From: Ancylostoma caninum
Lineage: Eukaryota > Nematoda > Chromadorea > Rhabditida > Ancylostomatidae
Length of the DNA stretch: 64,000 nt
NCBI GenBank assembly: GCA_037903475.1
Contig: JBAJFG010000362.1
Coordinates: 496,001 to 560,000, forward strand
Direction: 5' to 3'
Part shown: piece after piece, positions 1 to 10,909 of the stretch
Layout: every line of letters starts with the position of its first letter
How positions within the stretch are numbered: position 1 is the stretch's first letter
Position numbers and translations under genes: made by a program
The notes under the pieces: generated by a model
Databases searched by the model: none
What the model saw: the letters and a program-made list of their open reading frames with translations, nothing else
What the model was told of the DNA's origin: nothing

Positions 1-3000
1 CGTGTCCATTTGGGCGTTCAAATCGATCTGTCCACTCAGAATTACGACGGTGAAGAGAAACTAGCTTTCGAGAATAATGGAAGCCACGTTACCTACCGGT
101 GCGCAGTAGAGTTCTTAGTAGCACATATTGGCGAAAGATCCAAATCCTCAGCGGATGTTTCATTTTTGAAAACAATGTAAGTCCGTTCTTTCAGAAACTT
201 TCATGCCTTGTATTATTTTACCTTTCCAACAAATAGAACAGCGCAGCTGGGTTATCAGAACTGCTCAAATACGACTCATCTGCAGGCGCAAGTAAGGTCT
301 CACCCCCTTCCCTCCCTGTCCCCTCTCACTCTTCTCTTTTCATTGATTGAATTGAAATTGGATTGAAATTATTAAATTGAAAGAAATTGAACGCACTGGG
401 AGAGGAGCTTGGTGGATTAAACAGTGAATTAAGAAAACCTTGAACCATTTTCAGGCCTCTGGAAAAATTCGAAATGTCGGCCAAATAAACGTGCACAAAT
501 AACATCCTGTGTGGCACAACATTGAAGACCATCAATATTTTCATGATTAGGGCAACCATAATTCTTGCATCATATAATTCACTCATGATGGTCATTTTGT
601 ATTCTCTGCACTCCTACCCTTATTCAAACAATTACTCTCAACTGATTATAAAGATATACCCTCGCCTCTTTCAAGGCCACACTTATTTCTTTTTTTTTAA
701 ATTTAAATTGAAACATAGAACAGAAAGAATGATGCAGATGAAAAAGAAACATCAACCAGTATCGAGTGAATGGACGACAAACATTTGGAAACACTCTTGA
801 CGATCACAAAAGTGAAAAGGATTAGTTTCAAATTCGCGCGAATGCGGAGTACTATTCGGCAGTGGGGGGATTCCTTCCTCTTGGGACCACGTGCTCAAGC
901 AGTTCAGCACGGGACCCATGAGCGTCCAAATGCGCATGCACCAGGTGACACATCATACCAAAAGTGTAAGGTCGCGAATTTGTTAACACATTGCGGACCG
1001 AGCCACATTCTCGCATGGCGAGTACATGTGGCCAATCGATATTTTTTGGTGGCGTGGCGTGATGCACCATGTGCATCACGTGGCTACGGTGGAACAGTAT
1101 TTTTTAACGTGAGTAGCGAACATCGCGTTTTTTCGCAACTCTGTGTTCTTTTTTTTATCCTTCCTAGCATGAAAATGGTCTATTGTTTCGCATTCCAGTG
1201 ATACCTCCCTAATCGGACAGAACGTTGCAACATGAATTCATATTTTCAAGAAGTACTTCGTTTGAAACTTCTGCTAATGTGAGAGCTCAGAACGGGCCTC
1301 GTTTGATATTTTGTCCTCTGTATTAAATACTGTAGTTGTATATAAGGGCTGTCGAAAAAGTGCAGTTTTAAACGTTCGTATATGGCATGATGCACCATGT
1401 GCATCATATTGTCCCCAACGGGTTAAGCTCAATAGCGTTGGGTACAGCTCGCACAAAAAATCAGGAGAGCACAAACGCTGAGGTTTATTTGATTATAAGT
1501 TTTCCCATTTGTTCGTTTTCTTTTTCTAGTTCAATGGAATACTTGTGTAAAAATCGACAAGCTAATGAATTAGGTGATAGGTGATAATTCTTGGTTCAGG
1601 ATACCAGAACCATTGCGCTGGTAGCATCGATAGTGTCCTATGTGCTGTATAACGTATTATTTTTGGCCGCTCAACTATGGCCAGCGTTTGCTACCTTATT
1701 TTTAGGTGAGTCTGCCTGGTGCTGTTGTAGGCAGGCCATGCCTATTGTAGAAAGTATAGTCAATTGCTTACTCACTAGTTTAGGCTTGTATTACCTTCTA
1801 ATTTGTTATGGATATGTGAAGAAAACTAGAAACGTTATGATAATAGGAACTGTTGCACAGGTAAGTACACCACATTCGCTTACTACTGGCACAGATGTAC
1901 CAATCCTTGTTGATTTTCCAGGCACTGGTAACACTCGTAATTTTCGGTTTGTTTATATTTTTCATGGTGGAAATTTTCATCTCGCACTCTCTCGTCTACA
2001 ATGTTCTCGTCTACATAAAGAGCTTGGAAGAGTCCAAGCGGGTTGCAGGTGAGGGTGGATTATGCAAGATTCCACAGGATTAATATTAGGTCGTTAAGTA
2101 TGAAATGTCTGATTTTATGAGCGGTCAGTTTGACAGTCTCTATCTTCGAAGAATTACTAAATCTCTTCTAATCTTTGTTTTCATTATGAAGGTACATCCT
2201 CTTCCTTTCAAAATCACTTCCTGGGTTTTTGATCAGTTTTCGATTTTTTGTTTGAAAGCATTTTTTGTAGAACTACTCAAAGACGAAAAATCGTTTCCTT
2301 TTGGAACACAGGTTACATTTTCCAGCCATTAGAGCTGAGAAAGCTGGGAACATCACGGTAGTATTAAGGGACATTTGGCTAGTAAATGCACTGAACACCG
2401 TTCGCTTGGAAAGTTCCGCTCAGGTGACATGAAGCTCCAAAGTGAGCCTTATGATGAACCTGGGTATCGATGAGCTGGAAGCTGTAGCCGAAGCGGATAG
2501 GAGTCAAACTAAGTCAACGTGAGCAGCAAGGTGTGACCTTTATAATCCAATAATATTTAGGTACTGAAGGCAGTATGACCCTTAAAAGTGGTTCGGTAAA
2601 CGAATTTTCTCCAGTTTGATCGTCAAAATGGGTGCCAATTTTTGACCATTTTTCACAAATCCACGCTGCTTAAGCCAGAGGAGCAGGGGTGAGGACCCGC
2701 CTCCCACTCGCTGTACTGGGCAAACCTTGCTCCATTTCACCACAACATCTTTCAGGGATTAGCTCACTTCTTGCTGGAGAAAATGTTCAATTCTCAACCT
2801 TATGTTGGAAACGCTCTTCGCCACTTGATTGCTATACTAACTTTTCACGTTTCCAAGCTGTTGGCGCAATCAAGCTGCAGCTAAGATGGCAAGGCTGTGG
2901 GGATAGTGTAGGAGCATGTTCGGATATCTTATACTGCATCTTGCTTTGGGAACAAAACTCGAAATCTTCTCATCCAAAATCAGACATTTCATACTTGACG

Positions 3001-5301
3001 ACCTAATATCAGAATTTCTGGAACAGTCTAACATGATCTAACATTCTTCAGCTGCTCGCGATTGCTCTATTGTTATGGCAATAGACAGCCTTATAACGGG
3101 TGCCATACATCTCTGGACACTACATTTCTGCATTAAAGAATGCAGGTTAGACTGATATCGAATTTTTCTCCTCTTAGAAATTCCCCAGGATATGTTCTTC
3201 GTTTCCGGACATTTCTCGAGCAAATTAGAATTCTGAGCTTTTTCTCAGGGTTGAAAATAATCAGAAACAGGAGAAGCAGGAGAAAGAAGAGAAACAAGAG
3301 AAAGATGAGAAACGAGAAAAACCGGCTGAAACGTTCAGATTTGCTGAAAGGTCATGGGCGATGCTGGAGAATGCGCTCGCACACCTGAGATTTCGGTAGC
3401 TGTGGTCTCTGCACTGTGTTCGCACTTGCACCAATGATGATAAAATTCACTTGCTGTGCTTTTTGTGCGTATTGACTGCATTTCTCTGTGCTAGTCAATC
3501 CGACATTTACGCCTCAAAGCACAGCGGTGAATTGCATTCAATAGGCACTCTGAGGTCAATTATGTTTTTATAAAGTTGATCGGAGATAAGTCAAATAAGA
3601 GTAATTTGTACTAAATGCGCGCATGCGTCAGACGTCCCACAGAAGTCATGGTTTTGAAATAAAGTAACGTATTCCTCTTACAATTTTAATTAGATATAAA
3701 CGTACCATGATAGGAGTAATAATGCAAAACATGATAGTATAATTTCATAGAGCGCGGTATCGTCCACGCCGCTAGAGAATCTGACTTTGTGTACAAGAAT
3801 TCTCAAATTTAGGTACTTCAGAGACGTTGCTCATAATGTTTTAGGGATCAGACCGAGAGTCACCCAACGGAATCTCCTATAGCAGCGATTGCAATCCATA
3901 CAGAACTCGAATATCCACAAATGTAAGTGATTCGACTTATCTTGAGAACTCAAAATGAATTCTTTTTGCTATTTTTACCAAAACTCTACGTATGTCACAC
4001 AGCAAGATCTGGGACTGTGGAGCTCTGCCGCTGGCTTCACTATCCCCTATCCGGTTAACTTTCCTGAGAATTGATATCATTTTAGTTGCACGTGTATGAC
4101 TTGATCAATGGGAAAAAGAGGGTCGTTGAGCCAATCGCAGTTCTCAAGGGAGACAGCTTTTCTCTACCATACTAGTCACAGTTTCTACCACAAAGATACA
4201 TCAAAAACACTATATTCCTATTTGGGTTGTTACTATTTGAGGCGAATTTTTTTCTACCATACTAGTCACAGTTATGCTGCCCATGGAGTTCACTCGATGA
4301 CGTGCAAGTAGGTGGTTTTTCATCTATTCCCCGCCTTACTCTGGTGATCTTCCCGTCTGTCTTTTTTTTTCTTCCCGTCTTTTTTTACTGACGCACCTGC
4401 AGTGCACAAAATAAAAAAACTATTTCGAACCTACCGAAATTCAACAGCGTGCATCTCGGCACAGCGAATATGTAATCAGTAGTAAACGATGAAAATTAAG
4501 GTATTACAGGATTGATTGTGCAGCTTAGCGGTTTCGGAATGCTTGCATAAACTATGTGAAAAGATTGTACTGGTTTTTTTATATATCTTTAGTTTTTTCC
4601 TAGTTTTATAGCCTTTCTTGGAAATACTGATTACCGACTGCTCATTTTTACTTCTAATTTTGTGAGCAATTTCCGCTTGATGCTCAGACTCTAAGGCCTG
4701 TTCTTCGCCCATACCTCCTATTCCCTCTCCAAGGAGCGCTTTTGCCGGATACGTTCCCATCCATCTTTATGTTCTTAGTTATTATCAGTGATTGTCAAAA
4801 TTTATAACTATGCGAAATGCCCCAAATGCTTGCTTTCCATTTGTCCTCCCACATTTCCAGGGTTGCCAGGTTTTTTAAAAACTTACTGTATAAAGCTTGA
4901 GTTGCCAGGTTTTCTAAAAACTTACTGTACAAAACATTTTAGAGATTAATACGAGAAGAAAACATTCAGAATTCTCTCGGATGAAAACACTGTTATGGGC
5001 CAGTTCTTAAGCAACATGTTCTCTTTCACTATTTATGACTAAGCCAACGTTGTTCAAATTGGAGGCTCCCCCGCACTCAATATGTATTCAAGACACGCTT
5101 ATCTGATTTCAGGCTGGAGATCCCGCGGCTTCGAACGACTTCACAGGGCGAAATTTCTGGCGCAGATCCGGATAAAATCCGATTTTCTGATCGTCACCGG
5201 TCAATGCCACCACCGTCACGGCAGCATCGTAGCGGATCTACACAACATTTGTAAAAATGTACTTCTTTGTCATGTGCCTTCTGTGCAGATGTTTTCTTTG
5301 A
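1..5301 (+). CDS. Multi-pass membrane protein with charged tail, 5'-partial
   Basis: I do not recognise this protein. Nine phase-compatible exons can be chained: 1-176, 237-291, 1600-1860, 1922-2048, 3052-3145, 3249-3395, 3845-3922, 5113-5250 and a possible four-codon last exon at 5289-5301 (362 codons visible). The first exon is cut by the window edge. The N-terminal part has Cys and an N-x-T sequon (NCSNTT) and looks extracellular. About four hydrophobic segments follow: TIALVASIVSYVLYNVLFLA, LLTSLGLYYLLICYGYV, ALVTLVIFGLFIFFMVEIFI and a weaker one in exon 5. The tail is highly charged (QKQEKQEKEEKQEKDEKREK) and then Pro/Ser/Arg-rich, probably cytosolic. Splice sites are good (GTAAGT donors, TTTTCTCAG acceptor). 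The intron after exon 4 holds a mariner relic. The first two exons and the stop are the least certain parts; the chain as a whole is inference from open frames and phase. Confidence 0.55.
293..1599. repeat. Repeat-filled intron
   Basis: This is an intron of the membrane-protein gene. Bases about 390-525 match a repeat family seen again near 33000-33660 and 54120-54220; shared landmarks are GCACTGGGAGAGGA, a GTCGGCCAAATAAACGTG-like block and CCTGTGTGGCAC. Bases about 850-1430 contain the palindrome TGATGCACCATGTGCATCA (near 1059 and 1387) and a block with AACACATTGCGGACCGAGCC, which recur at 60690-61050. No coding exon was recognised. The open frames here look like chance. Confidence 0.5.
2086..3006 (+). 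mobile_element. Decayed mariner-type transposon (internally deleted)
   Basis: Terminal inverted repeats of about 30 bp start TTAGGTCGTTAAGTATGAAA and are flanked by a TA duplication (2084-2085 and 3007-3008), as in mariner elements. The TIR resembles the cecropia-type group that includes the hookworm element bandit. At 921 bp it is shorter than a full mariner (about 1.3 kb). Pieces of transposase can be read in shifting frames, for example near 2452-2520 (LGIDELEAVAEAD) and near 2757-2860 (HFLLEKMFNSQPYVGNALRH, like the C-terminal part of mariner transposases). Stops and frameshifts make it inactive. It lies in an intron of the flanking gene in the same orientation. Confidence 0.75.
3396..5112. 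other. Introns of the 5' membrane-protein gene, with short duplications
   Basis: Apart from the small exon at 3845-3922 no coding signal is convincing. Two local duplications are visible: TCTACCATACTAGTCACAGT at 4161 and 4253, and a 38-bp tandem pair at 4862-4938 starting GTTGCCAGGTTTT and ending AAAAACTTACTGTA. The rest looks like unique intron sequence. Confidence 0.4.
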
Positions 5302-5957
5302 TTTTGTTCACTATGAACCTATCAATCACCACGATTACTAATCTACGCGTCACAACACCACGTGTGCAAACCACTTACCTCTTTGAGGTTTTGGTGGTCC
5401 GGATACCTTGGATGTATCCTTAGACTTTTGCAGAATCTAACAATCAAACATACATATTGCTAGGGAGACGTTTTAGTGAATTAACATAAGAACTATCTAG
5501 TTTAACAGTTTAATAGTTTATTTTTAGTCGATTACTGTGTGACAGAATGCTAGGAGATGCAACATAAAATGATCAACCGTGAGAACAGCTGTTGTTTGGT
5601 CGGAAAACCAGTCGCATTATCCCCTTCGTTTCAAAGCTGGCTAAACCCGCGGATAAGAAGTGGCAAGGACGTGTTTTCCGGTGTCAACAACAGGGTAGGG
5701 TTCGAGAGCAGTATTCATAGCGAGAAGGAGAGAAGGAAAGAGCATAATTCCTGATAGTTAAAACAAGCATGAACAAACGTTAACCACATGAAAAACTCAA
5801 AAAAAGGCACATCTCTGAGGGGAGACTTTGTGTTTAGAGAAAAAATGAAGTAATAAAGCAGGAGCTAACCGTGAGATAACCAGACGTAGTGGAGCAGAAT
5901 CTCATGTACCTAAAAGAAAATAAAGAAAAGCGAGACAGTCCATATATGATGGAATAG

Positions 5958-6932
5958 TCAAAAGAACCCCCTCTGCTTGAGAACGAGTTCAAATTTGGCG
6001 CAGAAAGATGTTGGCGAGGATGAATCAGGTAGATTGTTCCAGGTTTTCGCAGCTCTGATAAGGAAAGAGTTATAAAACTGTTGAGAGCGAGCTTTCTCCA
6101 CTGACAATCTGAATTTGTGACCCCTAGTACGGGATATAGAATTAGAATAACTGAACAAATTACACATATCGATCTCCACTGTTCCGTTCAAAATTTTAGA
6201 CACCAAACATTGGTCATGCATAATCCTTCTGATGGTGAGTGTTAGCGAGGTGCCGTTCAGACGAGAAAGCCTTTTGAGAAAGGAAATGTGGAAAAGCCCA
6301 TTTCTGGCGAATATACGGGAAGTGTACTTTCTCTTAACATTCTCTACGGCATCTTTTAGTTTCTGTTTTGAGGGGGACCACAAAGGTGTACAATATTCTA
6401 AAACAGGTCTCACATAGGCAGTGAAGAGTTTAAATAATGTACTCGCTTTCCTAGTAGAAAAAGCATAGAGAATGAAGTTTGATCTAGCATATGCGAGGCA
6501 ATCTTTATCATTGTACTTGTCAAACTTGAATTTGTCAGTGCAGGTGATCCCAAGGTCTCGCACTGAATTAGATACCTTCAGTTCGTTGCCTCCAAGGTAG
6601 AATTTTAGGCCTTGGGGAGGATCACAACCAATTAACATGACACTGCTCTTCTCATGGAATATTTTCAAACCCCGATTAGTGGACCACTCAAGTAAGGTGT
6701 TTAGTGCCGCCTGGATATTTTGATAGTCGTTCATTGAATATATCTTGGTTTCGTCCGCATAAATGGAGCAGGAAACACCAGGGGGAAGACACTCAGGAAG
6801 GTCATTGATGTAAAGGAGGAACATCAGTAGCCCTAGGCAGGTGCCTTGCGGCACCCCACATGGAGTTGTACAATAGTAGGGATAGGAACTACCTACAACA
6901 ACAAAATCAAGATGTCCTGCAATGGAGCAATT
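5958..6932 (-). pseudogene. Non-LTR retrotransposon reverse transcriptase, 5'-truncated relic
   Basis: An open frame of 324 codons encodes the C-terminal half of a LINE reverse transcriptase, in style close to the Jockey/CR1 groups. It starts just upstream of CGVPQGTCLG (the conserved GVPQGSVLGP block), continues with FLLYINDLP, then the catalytic YADD motif written as YADE, LEYCTPLWSP, and the typical C-terminal AKTWNNLP. A stop codon closes the frame at its 5' end (6933-6935), and the endonuclease and the first RT motifs are absent, as in dead-on-arrival LINE copies. The D-to-E change in the active site also suggests an inactive enzyme. It is not a host gene. Confidence 0.85.
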
Positions 6933-6939
6933 CTATGTA

Positions 6940-9900
6940 CATGTTCACGCACAAGTTTTTATTGAGTAGCAGAACATACAGACAACACCACCCTCTCTGC
7001 TGCTGGAGCGCGTTTCTCCGGTGGGGAAAGGCACGCTGAATAGTTCACAGATATCGGGGTGAACTTCAACAGAAGTGACAAGATCCGTGGTTTCGAGAAC
7101 TCCTTATCCATATACGCGAAAACGTAGGGCGAGCGGTCCTTCTCCCAGTACGCTTATACTATGCTTATACTTCGTAAACCGCCCTGCGCAAGCTAGCTGT
7201 TCAAAAGTTGCCCTGAATGGATGCATACGTGTGCGAGTAGTGCTCGCGCTGTGGTAGCTCCCGTTTATCCACGCGACGCAAGATCGTATTCTGTCATACT
7301 TTCTTCCTTAAAAACGACGTGGTAGCAGACGCGACGCGATGATTTCGTCAAGGTTATGACTGGAATTGACAGCTGTTCTCTTGGTTTGCCGATTTCCAGC
7401 GGTTAGCCAGCGATCTCTAGCTCAGACCTACGTACGCGGAGATACTTTTCGCTGTTTCATGTGCTTTCTGTGTTCCTGTTATTTCCGTCTCCATTTCGCC
7501 AGCAGTTTTGTTTATGTGTCGATTTTTGTAATTAACAGTTTCATGAAGTGTAGTGAGACGTATAGCGTAATGTTCCTGAACTTGCTTGGATTCCAATTTC
7601 CTTTGAAGGCATGCTCCTATATAATAAATATTCTGTTATCTTCGATTGCTAGCTCTTGCTGAAGGCCATCTCTGATAACTGTGCAGCATGAACACATCCC
7701 GAACGACGTAATGAGTCGAGTAGAAACCTGCAGCGGTTCAAATTTGCTGCCATGTTCTCATTACTTGCTGCCATCCCTCAGCAGTTGCTGCTAGGAAGAC
7801 AAGAGCTCGAGCAGCAATTGACGGGAGGATGGCAGCAGCTAGAAAACGTTGCTCCTAGGGTTTCTACTCGGACCATTTTGCCGTTTGCGCTCCGCTCGTG
7901 TTGCACAGTCATCAGAGATGTTGCATTTAATTCCATTCCAGTCACTCACCATATCTCTTGTCCAGAATTTCTCATCTTTGTTTTGCTAGTGGTTTCTTTT
8001 GTTACCCCATTTCAGTGGGAAATCAAAGCATTACATGTAGTTTTGCGTGCGTACGTGAATTTACAAAATTTATCATGAAACGGCATTGTGACGCGAAGGC
8101 TGTGCCACGCTTCACAACGCGCATGTTGTGGCCAAAACTGCAACGTGATTGCCTATGCGAAAAAGTATCAGGGCAGCTGCTTGATCGATGCCGCTGCTCT
8201 GATTTGATCCTCCCACATTGCGCGATTCTCGATTTGTTTTTCCCTAACATTTGTAGTTCTTTTAATCAGCATGGAAAACTGCTGTTTCATTTGCCTAGGC
8301 GATGATAGGTCGATTTTGACCCAGAGCATCAACGTTGTTGAGTTGGTCAAGAATACCTTTAGAACCAGTGCTTGACTGTCCTGTCCAGGTTTATTGTTTA
8401 TTGTTCACACTCTTTTATCACATTGGCATAATGAATATCTAGCCTTACGTGCGAAGAGTTCGGCTGATTTCTCCACATCTCTATAGAACAGCTTCGTTCA
8501 GTCGCCACCTAGGTCACTTCTAAAGCAGTTCCATCCTTCCCGCTCCTGATATTCTTGTGACGTTGATAGTGACGATGTGAATAGGATCAGTCGATTGCTG
8601 GTTAGTTGTTGAGGTTGTCCAGATTGTCCGGGTTTAAGAAGACACAAAGACCTGCCAAGTGGAAAGTGGGTGCGGGTTGTAAATGTCTATAGCCAACCAA
8701 CGACCGGGGTTGATGGGCTGACATCGAGTTTAAGTTGTGATACGTTGTGGAACCAAAACCCTAACCTCCATTCCCCCCCCTCCACTTCCTTCCACAGTAC
8801 TATCGCCTTAAAATTATCAAGTTTCTGCTTGAAGTTCCAGAACATTTTTCAAACATTGGGGTGTATTTTTGATGGCAGCACTGGCATAAGTCTTTCTGTT
8901 CAATCACGGAAAGATTTCCTCTTTTTAAATTACCTGGGTTTTGACACAGTCCCTCAAAATTTTCTGCGGTTTTGTATACTATTTGGAATCTGATATGTGC
9001 TCTTTCTTTTTTCGAAGTTCAAAGCACCTAACGCCCTTCTCGTCACATTTTTCCAGTCTCGTGTTTTCAAACAGGATTATAAACTGTAACTACGCAACTT
9101 CTTTCCTTCCGCTCGATGTTTTCTGTTTGCAAACAGACAATCTAGTTTGTTTTCTCTTCTTGAAATGTTTTTTTTTTTCAGGATGAGCTTCTGAGATTGA
9201 TATGAGAAGAGTTGACACCAATTCTGTTGGCATGATTTATTACTAGAACTACGTCGTCACAAAAAGTGAAGAAATTCCTAGACGTGATAACAATAAGGCC
9301 GAATAATTGATGTATACACAGATGAAGTTGTCATCTTATATGATTGTGAGCTTGCTGCAGACAGAAGCAAGTTGGCTGGAACCAGGCATATTCATGATTC
9401 GTCCACGTCTCTATGAATGTGAGAATAAAGCTAAACCCACTTCGCTCCAGCATTCGACAGGCAGTTACAGACCTGTTGTACTCCTGCTGTACCGAAACCG
9501 CTGGACTGCATGCATACCTTCAGTTTCTGGACCATCTCATTATCAGAAGGTAGCAGTAGTTCGCAACTGCAAAACCGAGTATCAACATGATAGCATATAA
9601 GGCACACCGAGTGGTGGTACTTGTTACTAGACGTGTGCGTGAGTCACGCGTTCGGATGATGAATGTAAGAGCACCTTTGAGTCGCAAACGAAATGCTCAT
9701 GTGCAGCATCGCAGCTACTCACAAATGTAGCGCGGAGTCTTAATTGAAAGAGCACAAGCCACATTCACCGCTCTTCGTAAAACGAATTTTTTTACATCCG
9801 ACGCCCATCTAACGTGAATAGTATGAAATGCCCAGTGCTGGAATTTCTCGAGGGTCTGTGGCGTGAGATCAGCGGCGAAAAAAAAGGTTTCAAGAATCCC

Positions 9901-10900
9901 ATTACTCTGCCGTGCAACTATCTCTACGGCAGCGTTCCCGTATGAAAAGTGCAGTGGCTGTGATCTCTTTTATTATCAACGCATCGATTGCGCTATGGTT
10001 TCAGCCCAAACTGCAATTCAAGAAAGTGTTCACTTACTTGTGTTGTTTTCTACACGAACTAGTGGCACGTTGCACACAGTTCATACTACATGACGTGAAC
10101 TTCTTTCCAGCTTTAACAAAGGAAAGTACTTGTTCTTGCACGCCTGAAAACTAGTAAGTAATAATACACGCATTTTATGAATAAATAGGTTCCGGATGTT
10201 ACTGTTCATTCAGAGTGCATGTTTATTGCGGAATGCAACATCTCGCTTCTTTTTAGCAACAGTGATTCTGATCGCAATGGTTCGGGAGTCGCAGCGCTTC
10301 AAGCTCAGCATAGGTTTACCCGGAGGTAAATTGGATTTCATTAAAAGGTCGAGAAACAGAGTGGGCTTCGCATCCTGAGCCGGAAAAATGGTTTTTGTTG
10401 CTTGTAATAAAAGGATTACTTGAATAGAGGCGAGACAGGCTCAAAAATGGCTCGCATCGGGAGTCCTTGTATTTACAGCGGCGCGATCAAGGTCCTTAAT
10501 AAGAAACTACGGCAAACTCTGAGGCTTCTCCAGCATATGCTTTCTGCTGAGAGAGTGAATTTGGGATGACTTCTTAACAGTTGTAGCACCCCTCAAGCAA
10601 TTTTGATGTAATCTACAAAGTCTGGGCTTCGCATCGGTCTTTTGATTCCTTCGCCAGCACTTAAAGAATTCCGCACGAATAAAGTTCGCTTAGAAGCGCG
10701 CAGTTCAAGGAGAAATGAACAGGGTAGCATGTCAACGGCACATGAAGCTCGCGCACTGCCTGATCCATGTTGTTATTGTGCATTTCCGGTATGTAGATTT
10801 TTTGGGGTTATCCGCGGTCTAAACAGTTAGCTTTTCCCTTTTTAAGTGTCCAATGTTCCTGAGTAGGAAAAAGTTGACAGTTCGCACTACTTTTTTCTCC
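6940..10900. other. Intergenic DNA without a recognised gene
   Basis: No phase-consistent exon set was found. An AATAAA on the minus strand near 6957-6962 follows a short open frame and could be an old 3' end. At 7767-7841 a GCTGCCATCC / GGATGGCAGC inverted repeat with AGCAGC/GCTGCT stretches can form a hairpin. A diverged copy of the block at 12485-12960 occupies 10630-11290. Exons 5-6 of gene E were expected here and not found. Confidence 0.35.
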
Positions 10901-10909
10901 AATGACCAC

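Noticed and set aside
2105..2332. Plus-strand frame starting MSDFMSGQFDS
   Set aside because: It is the end of the mariner element; the same words appear in the second copy at 34650-34782. Not a host gene.
3178..3388. Open frame ending the first gene with an Arg/Lys-rich tail
   Set aside because: It would also chain in phase, but the alternative frame from 3249 continues through two further phase-matched exons and reads as more normal protein. Kept only as a possible isoform.
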